Shown in pieces: positions 27,792 through 36,551 of a stretch of 64,000 nt of DNA (the stretch's first letter is position 1; every line of letters begins with the position of its first letter). A program made the position numbers and the translations under genes. This stretch comes from JAJCYK01 sp965224285 (GTDB lineage Bacteria; Bacteroidota; Bacteroidia; Cytophagales; Cyclobacteriaceae). The stretch covers positions 2,728,001-2,792,000 of the forward strand of contig OZ245043.1 of assembly GCA_965224285.1 (NCBI GenBank). The letters run 5' to 3'. Under the pieces are notes generated by a model. The model had not been told where the DNA came from. It saw only the letters and a list, made by a program, of their open reading frames with translations, and searched no databases.

Positions 27792-28520
27792 ATGACCAAG
27801 CTGAGTGTAAATATTAATAAATTTGCCACCTTGCGCAATGCCAGAGGTGGAAATAATCCGAATGTAGTTGAAGCTGCCATAAATTGCCAGCGGTTTGGCG
27901 CCCAGGGTATAACAGTTCACCCCCGACCAGATGAACGGCATATAACCTATCAGGATGTGCTGGAGATCAAAGAGGTCATTACTACCGAATATAATATCGA
28001 AGGTTATCCCGACTCTCGTTACCTGGAATTAGTGGACAAGGTCAAACCCACCCAGGCAACCCTGGTTCCTGACGGCCCAGATGTCATCACATCCAACGCG
28101 GGCTGGGATACCCTGGCTCATAAGGAAATGCTAAAAGAAATTATATCCCAACTTCGGAAAGAGAGTATTCGTACCAGTATATTCATTGATCCGGTTTTGG
28201 AACAAATAGAAGGAGCCGCGGAAGTAGGATGTGACCGTATTGAACTATATACAGAAGCCTATGCCCGCCAATATCATAATCATGCTGCTGAGGCGGTGTC
28301 TTGCTATCAGGCGGCAGCTCAATTGGCCGTTGAGCTGGGACTCGAGGTCAATGCCGGACATGATCTGGACTTAAGTAATTTAGGGTTTTTTAGATCCAGT
28401 ATACCTTATCTGGCAGAAGTCTCCATAGGTCATGCCATTGTTTGCGATGCCCTTTACCTGGGTCTGGAAAATACCATACAACTTTACCTGCGACAACTCT
28501 CAGATGCTGTTGAATCATAA
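27792..28520 (+). CDS. pdxJ: Pyridoxine 5'-phosphate synthase
   Basis: Condenses 1-deoxyxylulose 5-phosphate with 3-amino-2-oxopropyl phosphate to give pyridoxine phosphate. I start at the ATG at 27792 (242 residues, MTKLSVNINKFATLRNARGG) instead of the upstream frame extension, which lacks family similarity. GAQGITVHPRPDERHI, the Glu in EIKEVI, and NAGHDLDLSNLG are conserved active-site segments. The end overlaps the next gene by 17 bases. Confidence 0.95.
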   Translation: MTKLSVNINKFATLRNARGGNNPNVVEAAINCQRFGAQGITVHPRPDERHITYQDVLEIKEVITTEYNIEGYPDSRYLELVDKVKPTQATLVPDGPDVITSNAGWDTLAHKEMLKEIISQLRKESIRTSIFIDPVLEQIEGAAEVGCDRIELYTEAYARQYHNHAAEAVSCYQAAAQLAVELGLEVNAGHDLDLSNLGFFRSSIPYLAEVSIGHAIVCDALYLGLENTIQLYLRQLSDAVES

Positions 28521-29280
28521 GCAACTTGGGGAAGGGCCACCGCTGGTGATCCTTCATGGCTTATTTGGCAGCCTGGATAACTGGATGAGCCTGGCAAAAT
28601 CCCTGAGCCGGCAATGGCGGGTTTACCTGGTTGACCTAAGAAATCACGGTAAGTCCTTCCACCACCACGAATTCAATTACCCAGCTATGTCAAAGGATTT
28701 AAATCGGTGGGCGGAACAAGAGGGACTTAGCAAATTTCACCTGATCGGTCACTCCATGGGAGGAAAAGTAGCCATGTTTTATGCGTTGGATCATCCGGCA
28801 TCTTTGGATAAACTGGTGGTTATCGACATAGGCCCTAAAAAATATCCGGTACAGCATCAAATGATCATTAACGGTTTATCATCTATAGATCCCGGTCAAT
28901 TATCCAACCGGCAGGAAGCCAACTCACGATTGGCTAAATATATTAATGAAGAACCGATCAGGCAGTTGTTGCTAAAGAACCTCCAAAGAAACCAGCATGG
29001 AGGTTTCAACTGGAAATTTAATTTGCCGGCCATAAGTACCAATATTGAAATGGTGGGGGCGGCGCTCTCAGGCAACAGAGCCATAGCCACAGACACCTTG
29101 TTTATTCGAGGTGGCGAGTCATCCTATATATTGGATGAGGACCTGACGCTCATCAAAGAAAGGTTTCCCCGGTATAAGGTCATCACCATTGAGCAAGCAG
29201 GACACTGGGTACATGCAGAGCAGCCAGCCAGAACTTTAGAGGCAATAACAGATTTTCTGGGAACTGCTAATCTCATTTAA
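28504..29280 (+). CDS. Alpha/beta hydrolase (YbfF-like)
   Basis: A 258-residue hydrolase started at the ATG at 28504 (MLLNHKQLGEGPPLVILHGLFG), inside the pdxJ end. The nucleophile elbow GHSMGGKVAM holds the Ser, FIRGGESSYI lies near the acid position, and His in AGHWVHAEQP completes the triad. The arrangement resembles YbfF-type esterases, which act on acyl-CoA and other small esters. Its last 8 bases overlap the convergent DUF2905 gene. Confidence 0.88.
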   Translation: MLLNHKQLGEGPPLVILHGLFGSLDNWMSLAKSLSRQWRVYLVDLRNHGKSFHHHEFNYPAMSKDLNRWAEQEGLSKFHLIGHSMGGKVAMFYALDHPASLDKLVVIDIGPKKYPVQHQMIINGLSSIDPGQLSNRQEANSRLAKYINEEPIRQLLLKNLQRNQHGGFNWKFNLPAISTNIEMVGAALSGNRAIATDTLFIRGGESSYILDEDLTLIKERFPRYKVITIEQAGHWVHAEQPARTLEAITDFLGTANLI

Positions 29281-29491
29281 ACTTGTTCCATAGCAATATC
29301 AATAATGAAAGAAACAAGCTAATGAGGATACTGGTGGCCAGTGGAAAGTAGAATGTGAAATTTTTCTTTTTGATTATGATATCTCCCGGTAGCTTTCCCA
29401 ACCAATTAATCCGATCACTAATGGTCAACAATATCGCGATCAGGATCAGTAGCGCTCCTGCCAGGAATAGAAATTTTGATAACTGACTCAC
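29273..29491 (-). CDS. DUF2905 small membrane protein
   Basis: A 72-residue protein with two membrane segments (about 7-24 and 49-67) flanking the conserved linker ISDRINWLGKLPGDIIIKKKN, which is the family hallmark. No function is known. It lies tail to tail with the hydrolase and head to head with the methyltransferase gene, 12 bases away. Confidence 0.88.
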   Translation of the reverse strand: MSQLSKFLFLAGALLILIAILLTISDRINWLGKLPGDIIIKKKNFTFYFPLATSILISLFLSLLILLWNKFK

Positions 29492-29503
29492 TTTTTAATT
29501 AGT

Positions 29504-30217
29504 ATGATGAAACGTACTATTTATCTTATTCCAAATATAATCGCTGAGGATACACAAGACCAGGTAATCAATTCTCAAGTGTTGGAAACGGTTGGCGAAC
29601 TGGATTATTATCTGGCGGAAAATGTCCGATCAGCCCGTCGCTTTATTTCGAGTTTGAAAGTCAGGCCAGTATCCGAACTGCACTTTGAAAAGTTGGATAA
29701 GAATACCTCTGAAAAAGACCTGGATTGGTTGACCAAGCCTCTGCAGGATGGTCATTCCCTAGGCATTATATCCGAGGCGGGATGTCCGGCCGTAGCCGAC
29801 CCTGGAAGTTTGTTAATAAAATGGGCGCACCGGATGAATGTACCGGTAGTGCCATTAGTAGGGCCCTGTTCCATTATCTTGGCGCTAATGGCTAGTGGTA
29901 TGAACGGTCAGAGATTTGAGTTTCATGGGTATTTACCCATCGAAAATGCCGACAGGACTAAGACTTTAAGGTGGATGGAGAAGGAATCCAGAAAACGGAA
30001 TAAAACTCAGATCTTTATGGAGACGCCTTATCGCAACCAAAAGTTAATGGAAGCAATAATAAGATCCTGTGATCCCTCCACTATCCTATGCATTGCGCTG
30101 GACCTTACATCACCAGATCAACAAATCATTGCGGCCCCGGTGGAAAAGTGGAAGCGCCTAAAGCTGTCTTTGAACAAGAAACCAGCAATATTTTTGATAC
30201 AAGCAGCCGCCCTATAA
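29504..30217 (+). CDS. SAM-dependent methyltransferase, RsmI/tetrapyrrole-methylase family
   Basis: A 237-residue member of the tetrapyrrole-methylase fold. The order YLIPNIIAEDT, YYLAENVRSARRFIS, LGIISEAGCPAVADPG, and PVVPLVGPCSIILALMASGMNG matches RsmI, which methylates C1402 of 16S rRNA. It is shorter than E. coli RsmI, lacking the C-terminal region. Bacteroidota often carry such a short paralogue beside a full RsmI, so the exact target is uncertain. The ATG could be 29504 or 29507. Confidence 0.87.
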   Translation: MMKRTIYLIPNIIAEDTQDQVINSQVLETVGELDYYLAENVRSARRFISSLKVRPVSELHFEKLDKNTSEKDLDWLTKPLQDGHSLGIISEAGCPAVADPGSLLIKWAHRMNVPVVPLVGPCSIILALMASGMNGQRFEFHGYLPIENADRTKTLRWMEKESRKRNKTQIFMETPYRNQKLMEAIIRSCDPSTILCIALDLTSPDQQIIAAPVEKWKRLKLSLNKKPAIFLIQAAAL

Positions 30218-30256
30218 TTTTGTCTTGGCCCCCGCCATTTAGTGGAAAATATTCTC

Positions 30257-30264
30257 TAAATTTG
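30257..30264 (+). promoter_or_regulatory. Possible metK -7 box
   Basis: TAAATTTG at 30257-30264 matches TAnnTTTG exactly and would give a leader of about 15-20 bases before the ATG at 30288. I find no TTG at the expected distance upstream. No SAM riboswitch structure is evident in the 70-base gap. Confidence 0.4.
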
Positions 30265-30287
30265 TCGCTTGAAATTTAAGTTTATCA

Positions 30288-31595
30288 ATGCCATACCTAT
30301 TCACATCCGAGTCAGTTTCCGAAGGTCATCCTGATAAGATAGCCGATCAGGTATCAGATGCTATTTTAGATGCCATGCTCTCGCAAGATCCAGATTCCAG
30401 GGTAGCTTGTGAGACCTTTGTAACCACGGGACTGGTGGTTGTGGGAGGTGAAATTACCACTAAGGCCTACGTAGAAATACCAGATATTGTCAGGAATACC
30501 ATTAAGGAAATTGGCTATAATCACGATGATTATAAGTTTGATGCAGAATCTTGTGGCGTAATGGTAACCCTTCACAGCCAATCTCCAGAAATAGCTCAGG
30601 GTGTTGATGAGAAAGAAGGCAAGGAACAGGGAGCAGGGGATCAGGGGATGATGTTCGGCTATGCTACTGATGAAACGGAAGATTATATGCCAATGGCGCT
30701 GTCTTATAGTCATAAACTGGTTCAACGATTAGCACAGATCAGAAAATCACAACCGGAGTTGATGCCCTATCTGAGACCTGACGCCAAATCACAAATTACC
30801 GTCGAATACAACGATGATGGCAGCATAGAAAGAATTCATACCGTAGTAATCTCCACCCAGCACGATCAGTTCATTCAACCGGAGGAAGATTCTTCAGAGG
30901 CACGCGAACAAGCTGACCATGATATGTTAATACAGATAAAAAAGGACATCATGGAGCATGTTATCCCCGAGGTGCTTCCATCCGAATATTTAAAAGACAC
31001 CATTTACCATATTAACCCCACTGGGAAGTTTATTATTGGCGGCCCCCACGGGGATGCGGGGCTTACCGGCAGAAAGATCATTGTTGACACTTATGGTGGT
31101 AAAGGTGCTCATGGAGGTGGAGCTTTCTCTGGTAAGGATGCCTCGAAAGTGGATCGCAGCGCGGCTTACGCCTGCAGGCATATTGCTAAAAATCTGGTAG
31201 CTGCAGGAGTAGCCGCAGAGGTTTTGGTGCAAGTAGCCTATGCCATCGGAGTTGCAACACCGGTATCGCTCACAGTGAATACCTACGGGACCAGTAAGAT
31301 AGACCTCAGTGACTCTGAAATCTCAGTCATCACCGGAGAGATCTTCGATATGCGCCCAAAGGCTATTATTGATCGCTTAGGCCTAAAAAATCCTATATTT
31401 TTGGAGACCGCTGCCTATGGACATATGGGCCGAAAGCCAAAAGCAAAATCAGTAGACTTAAGCTATATCGAAGTCAGTAATGGAGAATCAGGTGAAGCTA
31501 TGACACGGACTAACCGCACCAGTGAAGTAGAATGCTTTACTTGGGAGAAACTCGATTATGTGGATCGGGTTAGAAAAGCTTTTGAACTCGCTTAG
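30288..31595 (+). CDS. metK: S-adenosylmethionine synthetase
   Basis: Makes SAM from ATP and methionine. The conserved ESVSEGHPDKIADQVSDAILD opening, GAGDQGMMFGYA, and the loop GGGAFSGKDASKVDRSAAY are all present. At 435 residues it is somewhat longer than the E. coli enzyme (384), as is usual in Bacteroidota. The final TAG overlaps the convergent hpf stop by 4 bases. It follows a SAM-dependent methyltransferase gene. Confidence 0.98.
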   Translation: MPYLFTSESVSEGHPDKIADQVSDAILDAMLSQDPDSRVACETFVTTGLVVVGGEITTKAYVEIPDIVRNTIKEIGYNHDDYKFDAESCGVMVTLHSQSPEIAQGVDEKEGKEQGAGDQGMMFGYATDETEDYMPMALSYSHKLVQRLAQIRKSQPELMPYLRPDAKSQITVEYNDDGSIERIHTVVISTQHDQFIQPEEDSSEAREQADHDMLIQIKKDIMEHVIPEVLPSEYLKDTIYHINPTGKFIIGGPHGDAGLTGRKIIVDTYGGKGAHGGGAFSGKDASKVDRSAAYACRHIAKNLVAAGVAAEVLVQVAYAIGVATPVSLTVNTYGTSKIDLSDSEISVITGEIFDMRPKAIIDRLGLKNPIFLETAAYGHMGRKPKAKSVDLSYIEVSNGESGEAMTRTNRTSEVECFTWEKLDYVDRVRKAFELA

Positions 31596-31933
31596 TCCCT
31601 CAAAATTTTTAGATCAGATTTTCTGATCTTCTTTTTCTCTTTATTCTTTTTAAGTTGACCGGACATAGTCTCCACGGCCATGTCTGTCGCCGCCTCAAAA
31701 GTGCTGGAAGATTCCTTGGTAAAAAGTTGCTGCCCCGGCAGGTTAATTTTTATTTCGACGATCTTATTGCCAAATACCTCGTCCTTATTTAAATGTTTTT
31801 TCTCCAGTCGCAAAATCACTTCGCCATCAACGATCCGGCGATTGAAAGTCTCCAGTTTATCAACCTTCTTACGGATATATTTTAAAAGTTTGCGATCGGC
31901 GTCAAAATGAACTGCATGCATACGTAAATCCAT
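31592..31933 (-). CDS. hpf: Ribosome hibernation-promoting factor (short HPF/YfiA)
   Basis: A 113-residue basic protein with the beta-alpha-beta-beta-beta-alpha pattern of HPF/RaiA (MRMHAVHFDADRKLLKYIRKKVDKLE, then EVILRLEKKHLNKDE, FEAATDMAVETMSGQLKKNKEKK). It binds the decoding centre of idle ribosomes. It lacks the C-terminal dimerisation domain of long HPF. It shares an operon with xerC and rpsU on the minus strand. Confidence 0.92.
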   Translation of the reverse strand: MDLRMHAVHFDADRKLLKYIRKKVDKLETFNRRIVDGEVILRLEKKHLNKDEVFGNKIVEIKINLPGQQLFTKESSSTFEAATDMAVETMSGQLKKNKEKKKIRKSDLKILRD

Positions 31934-31952
31934 GGTTGTTAGTTTAAATTAA

Positions 31953-32831
31953 TTATGCCTTCGGATGAGCCAACTGATAGACTTCCTTAAGTCTTTCAAT
32001 CGAATTATGGGTATAGACCTGGGTAGCGGCTAAATTTGCATGACCCAACAATTCCTTTACCGCATTCAGGTCAGCTCCCTTATTTAATAAATGAGTAGCA
32101 AAAGTATGCCTCAATACATGGGGGCTCTGCTTGTCCAGAATAGGAATATGGCTCAACACCCCTTTGACAATGCGGTATATAAGCATGGGATATCCCTTCT
32201 CCCCACTATTAGTTACGATGAGAAACTGGTTGGCGTTCTCACCAAACATTTCTTTCTTTATTTGGAGATATTCTTCCAGGACTGGTAGTAGATTTTTTGG
32301 AAAAGGTATAACCCTTTGCTTATTACGTTTGCCGGTTACCCTGACCAAATTCTGAGTTGAGTCGATATGCCTATGCTGCAATTCAATCAACTCCGCCAAT
32401 CGGGCGCCGGTACCATAAAGAAATTCCATTACCAGTTTATCTCTCAATCCTTCAAAACCCTCCCGGTAGATCATACGGTCCAAAAGTTCACATAGGTCTC
32501 CTTCCTTAGCAAACACCGGCAGTTGCTTACTGCTCTTCAGCGACCGTAAATTCCGAGAGGGATCTTGGGTGATACTTCCTTGCTTTAAGGCGAATTTATA
32601 ATAGGACCGGGTGCTGGCAATTTTTCGATTGATTGAATTGGGTGACAATTTGTTTTCCAACAAACCAATTATCCAGGCTCTGAGATGGTGGTGGTGGGCT
32701 TCGTTTAATTGGTTAAGACCACTCTCCACCAGAAATTGCTCCAGTTGAGACAGGTCGTTTTTATAGGAGGTGAGAGTGTGCTTACTAGATCTTTTCTCGA
32801 ACTCGAGATATTGTAAAAAGGAAGCAATCAT
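31953..32831 (-). CDS. xerC: Tyrosine recombinase XerC/XerD type
   Basis: Chromosome-dimer resolution recombinase of 292 residues. The N-terminal SAM-like core-binding domain (about 1-95) precedes the catalytic domain with Arg144, Lys168, His238, Arg241, His264 and the nucleophile Tyr273. All are in register (GTGARLAEL, HVLRHTFATHLL, LGHANLAATQVYTH). Housekeeping position between rpsU and hpf, and no nearby integrase targets, argue against a mobile-element integrase. XerC rather than XerD is chosen by this context only. Confidence 0.9.
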   Translation of the reverse strand: MIASFLQYLEFEKRSSKHTLTSYKNDLSQLEQFLVESGLNQLNEAHHHHLRAWIIGLLENKLSPNSINRKIASTRSYYKFALKQGSITQDPSRNLRSLKSSKQLPVFAKEGDLCELLDRMIYREGFEGLRDKLVMEFLYGTGARLAELIELQHRHIDSTQNLVRVTGKRNKQRVIPFPKNLLPVLEEYLQIKKEMFGENANQFLIVTNSGEKGYPMLIYRIVKGVLSHIPILDKQSPHVLRHTFATHLLNKGADLNAVKELLGHANLAATQVYTHNSIERLKEVYQLAHPKA

Positions 32832-32892
32832 TAAGTTCGCTTAGAGTATCCTGTCTCTAATAAACTTAACGATAAATCGGGGCTAAAAAAAA

Positions 32893-33087
32893 TTAATAAT
32901 TTTCTTTAGCGTACATTTTTTGGCGGTATGCAGCTTTGAGTTTTTCGTTTCGCCTTTGTACTGAAGGTTTTACAAAATGGGTACGGCTGCGTAATTCTCT
33001 TAACACACCTGTGCGTTCGAATTTTTTTTTGAACCTTTTCAGAGCCCGGTCAATGGATTCGTTCTCCTTAACGTTTACAACAATCAT
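32893..33087 (-). CDS. rpsU: 30S ribosomal protein S21
   Basis: A 64-residue basic protein with IVVNVKENESIDRALKRFKKKFERTGVLRELR, the S21 core, then a basic tail. In Bacteroidota S21 contacts the anti-Shine-Dalgarno region, which fits the weak use of Shine-Dalgarno sites here. It has its own strong promoter (33111-33141), and an AAGGAAAG tract precedes the ATG. Confidence 0.96.
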   Translation of the reverse strand: MIVVNVKENESIDRALKRFKKKFERTGVLRELRSRTHFVKPSVQRRNEKLKAAYRQKMYAKENY

Positions 33088-33110
33088 ATATATCTTTCCT
33101 TAAAGGGAGG

Positions 33111-33141
33111 CAAATTTATAAAAGCGGTGATTAATTACCAA
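33111..33141 (-). promoter_or_regulatory. rpsU promoter, full Bacteroidota consensus
   Basis: Minus strand: TTG (complement of 33139-33141), exactly 20 bases of spacer, then TAAATTTG (complement of 33111-33118). Both elements match the TTG-N19/21-TAnnTTTG consensus. The transcript would start about 18 bases before the rpsU ATG. Confidence 0.75.
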
Positions 33142-33148
33142 ATGCAGC

Positions 33149-34315
33149 TTATTTAAGGATCTCCCGGGCAATGACAATTTTTTGAATTTCTGTGGTACCC
33201 TCCCCTATAGTACACAGCTTGGCATCCCGGTAATACTTTTCAACCGGAAACTCCTTGGTATAACCGTAACCTCCAAATATCTGTACTGCCTCATTGGCAA
33301 CTCTAACCGCGACTTCTGAGGCATAATACTTAGCCATAGCTGCCTGTTTACTTACTCTTTCACCTTTGTTCTTCAGATAGGCTGCCTGGTAGGTCAACAT
33401 TTTTGCGGCTTCCAACTCAGTGGCCATGGTGGCTAATTTGAATGATATTCCCTGAAAATTGGCAATAGGCTGACCAAATTGCTCTCGCTCTTTTGCATAC
33501 TTTATGGCGGCTTCCAGCGCCCCTTCTGCAATTCCCAAGCTGAGAGAGGCAATCGATATGCGGCCTCCGTCCAACACTTTTAGAGATTGAATGAATCCTT
33601 CACCCACTTCACCTAAAAGATGTGTGACCGGGATTCGACAGTTATCGAATATCATCTCGGTAGTTTCCGAGGCCCGCATGCCCAGTTTGTCTTCTTTCTT
33701 GCCAGCGGTAAAGCCGTCTGTACCTCTTTCCATTACGAAGGCGCTCATTCCATGGCTATCACCTCGCTCACCGGTTCTGGCTATTACCACGGCTATATCA
33801 CCACTTCTACCATGGGTTATGAAATTTTTTGATCCATTGATGACCCAGTGGTCACCCTCCTTCTCTGCTACAGTCCTCATGTTGCCGGCATCAGATCCAG
33901 TATTAGCCTCTGTCAAACCCCAGGCGCCTATCCACTCTGCGGTTGCCAGTTTCGGCAGCCATTTAGCTTTCTGTTCTTCATTCCCGAATTGTAGAATGTG
34001 CCCGGTACACAATGAATTGTGGGCAGCTACTGAAAGACCTATTGAACCATCGATTTTCGAGATCTCAGAAACCACCGTTACATATTCCAAATACCCAAAT
34101 CCCGATCCTCCGTATTTCTGCGGCACCAATACCCCCATTAGCCCTAATTCACCCATCTTCTTAAACAAAGGGAGGGGAAATTCCTGGCTCTCATCCCACT
34201 GCATTTGATAGGGGACTATCTCCCGGGCGCCAAAATCTCTGATCATTTCAGCGATCATGGTTTGACTCTCATTGGGAGAAAATTCCATTTGGGTTACAGC
34301 ATCAATATCAAGCAT
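33149..34315 (-). CDS. Acyl-CoA dehydrogenase
   Basis: FAD enzyme of 388 residues. Seen are the FAD-binding loops WIGAWGLTEANTGSDAG and WVINGSKNFITHG, the helical C-domain AFGxxYA-like QIFGGYGYTKEFPVEKYYRDAK, and catalytic Glu in IGEGTTEIQ. This Glu position is that of short- and medium-chain dehydrogenases. The chain length it prefers is not decided here. The start at 34315 is the first ATG; a second at 34288 (MEFSPNESQ) is possible. Confidence 0.93.
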   Translation of the reverse strand: MLDIDAVTQMEFSPNESQTMIAEMIRDFGAREIVPYQMQWDESQEFPLPLFKKMGELGLMGVLVPQKYGGSGFGYLEYVTVVSEISKIDGSIGLSVAAHNSLCTGHILQFGNEEQKAKWLPKLATAEWIGAWGLTEANTGSDAGNMRTVAEKEGDHWVINGSKNFITHGRSGDIAVVIARTGERGDSHGMSAFVMERGTDGFTAGKKEDKLGMRASETTEMIFDNCRIPVTHLLGEVGEGFIQSLKVLDGGRISIASLSLGIAEGALEAAIKYAKEREQFGQPIANFQGISFKLATMATELEAAKMLTYQAAYLKNKGERVSKQAAMAKYYASEVAVRVANEAVQIFGGYGYTKEFPVEKYYRDAKLCTIGEGTTEIQKIVIAREILK

Positions 34316-34432
34316 AAGGGAAATTTTTAGTCTACAAAATTACTAAATTCGTGGTCAATATCCCAACTAACATTCGTTAGTATGTGTGTCATTGCTAAAT
34401 TTTCCTGACCGGTACAGGGGCTGAGAAACATC

Positions 34433-34463
34433 CTGTGATATTGCCACATTTGGTTTAACTTTG
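34433..34463 (+). promoter_or_regulatory. Possible galE promoter giving a leaderless transcript
   Basis: TAACTTTG at 34456-34463 matches TAnnTTTG, with CTG (2 of 3) at 34433-34435 and a 20-base spacer. The box ends 5 bases before the galE ATG at 34469, so transcription would begin at or next to the start codon. The same octamer sits 4 bases before cysS. Confidence 0.5.
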
Positions 34464-34468
34464 GGACT

Positions 34469-35494
34469 ATGTCCAATGTGCTTATTACAGGCGGTGCCGG
34501 ATACATAGGTTCCCATACCGCGGTTTCGCTAAGAGATGCAGGATACACACCTGTGATCCTTGATGATTTTTCCAACTCTCATCCTAAGGTAATCCAGCGG
34601 CTGGAAGAAATTCTGGGGGAATCAATTACGTATTTTGAAGGTGATTGTTGCTACTTGCCCACGGTGCTGGATATTTTCCGTGAAGTGCCTTTGACAGGAG
34701 TAATTCATTTTGCCGCCAGCAAAGCGGTAGGGGAATCAGTAGAGAGACCGATAAAGTATTACGCCAACAATATTAATTCGCTGCTGACCATCATCCGGGC
34801 CATGACAGAATTTGAAGTAAGTCATCTGGTATTTTCTTCCTCTTGCACCGTTTACGGGCAGCCAGATAGGCTGCCGGTAACCGAAAACACCCCATCACAA
34901 CCTGCCGAATCTCCTTACGGCAATACCAAACAGATTGGTGAGGAAATTATACGAGATGTTACCCTTAGCCCGCACCCCTTGAAAGCGGTATCATTGCGAT
35001 ATTTTAACCCCATCGGTGCACATCCTTCAGCAGGAATTGGTGAACTGCCCCTAGGCACCCCCAATAACCTAGTACCTTTTATTACCCAAACAGCCGCTGG
35101 CATCCGGGACGAACTGACCATTTTTGGTAATGACTACCATACCACGGACGGTACTTGTATAAGGGATTATATTCACGTCCAGGACTTAGCAGAAGCCCAT
35201 GTAAAGGCGCTCCAATTCCTGGAGTCGTGTGAACAGTCCAATATATATGAGGTGTTTAACATTGGGACCGGTTCTGGCAACAGTGTGATGGAAATCATAA
35301 ATACCTTTCAAAAGGCCACAGGGGAATCGGTAAATTATAAAATTGGTCCACGCCGCAAAGGAGACATTGAACAGATCTATGCCAATGTGGAAAAAGCCCG
35401 CAAGGTTTTGGGCTGGGAAGCTTCCCATACCCTGGATGAAGCATTAGCACATGCCTGGAATTGGCAACAATCCATTCTTTCAAATCATGAATAA
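34469..35494 (+). CDS. galE: UDP-glucose 4-epimerase
   Basis: Extended short-chain dehydrogenase fold of 341 residues that interconverts UDP-glucose and UDP-galactose. The NAD loop GGAGYIGSH at residues 8-16, Ser-Ser-Cys region FSSSCTVYG, catalytic Tyr150 and Lys154 (YGNTK), and the sugar-binding stretch IRDYIHVQDLAEAH are present. Overlaps rfbB by 8 bases. It begins a three-gene nucleotide-sugar operon for surface polysaccharide. Confidence 0.95.
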   Translation: MSNVLITGGAGYIGSHTAVSLRDAGYTPVILDDFSNSHPKVIQRLEEILGESITYFEGDCCYLPTVLDIFREVPLTGVIHFAASKAVGESVERPIKYYANNINSLLTIIRAMTEFEVSHLVFSSSCTVYGQPDRLPVTENTPSQPAESPYGNTKQIGEEIIRDVTLSPHPLKAVSLRYFNPIGAHPSAGIGELPLGTPNNLVPFITQTAAGIRDELTIFGNDYHTTDGTCIRDYIHVQDLAEAHVKALQFLESCEQSNIYEVFNIGTGSGNSVMEIINTFQKATGESVNYKIGPRRKGDIEQIYANVEKARKVLGWEASHTLDEALAHAWNWQQSILSNHE

Positions 35495-36545
35495 GACCAC
35501 CAACCTGCTGATCACCGGAGGAGCAGGATTTATAGGCTCTCATGTAGTACGCCGATTTGTTAAAAATTATCCCCAGTATCGAATCTTCAATCTCGATAAG
35601 TTAAGCTATGCCGGCAATCTGGAGAACCTAAAAGATATTGAGCATGAATCTAACTATGAGTTTTTAAAGGCTGACATTGAGGATCCCAAAACAATCGAGG
35701 ACTTATTTGACCAATATAAGTTTGATGGCGTAATTCATCTGGCGGCTGAGTCTCATGTTGACCGGTCCATAGCCGATCCTTCCGCTTTTATCAGTACCAA
35801 CCTGAACGGCACCATAAATTTGATGAATGCTGCCTTATCCAGCTGGGACGGAGCCCAACATCATAGATTTTATCACATTTCCACCGATGAAGTTTATGGG
35901 TCGATAGCGGCCCCTGATTTGTTCAAAGAAACCACTGCATACGATCCAAAATCCCCCTACTCCGCTTCTAAGGCTGCGTCAGATCATTTTGTAAGGGCCT
36001 ATGGCAATACCTACCGGCTACCTTTTGTGATTTCCAATTGTTCCAATAATTATGGCCCTTGCCAATTCCCCGAAAAACTAATTCCACTTTGCATCCATAA
36101 TATCAAAAATCAGCAGGAATTGCCGGTATATGGCAAAGGGGCAAACATCCGGGATTGGCTTTACGTGGAAGATCATGCGGTAGCCATAGACCTGATCTAT
36201 CATAATGGGGAGAATGGTGAAACCTATAACATAGGTGGTGATAATCAATGGAAAAACCTTGATCTAGTGAAGATGTTGTGTCGGGTTATGGATGAAAAAC
36301 TAGGCAGGCCCCAAGGAAGTTCTGAAAAACTGATCACTTTCGTCAAGGACCGGCCCGGACATGATCTTCGTTATGCTATTGATAGCAGCAAACTCCAGCA
36401 GGGATTAAATTGGAAACCCCTGGTGGATTTGAAAAAAGGACTTAGAATGACTGTCGACTGGTACCTGGAAAATGAGCAGTGGCTGCGTAATGTAACCTCA
36501 GGTGAGTATCAAAACTATTATATTCAGCAATACAGGGCAAGATAA
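35487..36545 (+). CDS. rfbB: dTDP-glucose 4,6-dehydratase
   Basis: Second enzyme of dTDP-L-rhamnose synthesis. I start at the ATG at 35487 (352 residues, MNKTTNLLITGGAGFIGSH), overlapping the galE end. Seen: NAD loop GGAGFIGSH, HLAAESHVDRSI, the dehydratase signature TDEVYGS, YSASKAASDHFVRAY with Tyr158 and Lys162, and NCSNNYGPCQFPEKLIP. rfbC and rfbD are not in the window. Confidence 0.96.
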   Translation: MNKTTNLLITGGAGFIGSHVVRRFVKNYPQYRIFNLDKLSYAGNLENLKDIEHESNYEFLKADIEDPKTIEDLFDQYKFDGVIHLAAESHVDRSIADPSAFISTNLNGTINLMNAALSSWDGAQHHRFYHISTDEVYGSIAAPDLFKETTAYDPKSPYSASKAASDHFVRAYGNTYRLPFVISNCSNNYGPCQFPEKLIPLCIHNIKNQQELPVYGKGANIRDWLYVEDHAVAIDLIYHNGENGETYNIGGDNQWKNLDLVKMLCRVMDEKLGRPQGSSEKLITFVKDRPGHDLRYAIDSSKLQQGLNWKPLVDLKKGLRMTVDWYLENEQWLRNVTSGEYQNYYIQQYRAR

Positions 36546-36551
36546 CTTAAA

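Noticed and set aside
30218..30287. SAM riboswitch upstream of metK
   Set aside because: The gap is only 70 bases and holds no SAM-I, SAM-II or SAM-IV type stem pattern that I can see. A plain promoter box explains it.
31953..32831. Tyrosine recombinase as a sign of a mobile element
   Set aside because: It sits in a conserved housekeeping setting with rpsU and hpf, has XerC length and layout, and no att-like repeats or cargo genes are nearby.
33591..34208. 205-codon open frame antisense to the acyl-CoA dehydrogenase
   Set aside because: Proline- and serine-rich shadow translation with no family features. The dehydrogenase reading is complete with FAD and catalytic motifs.
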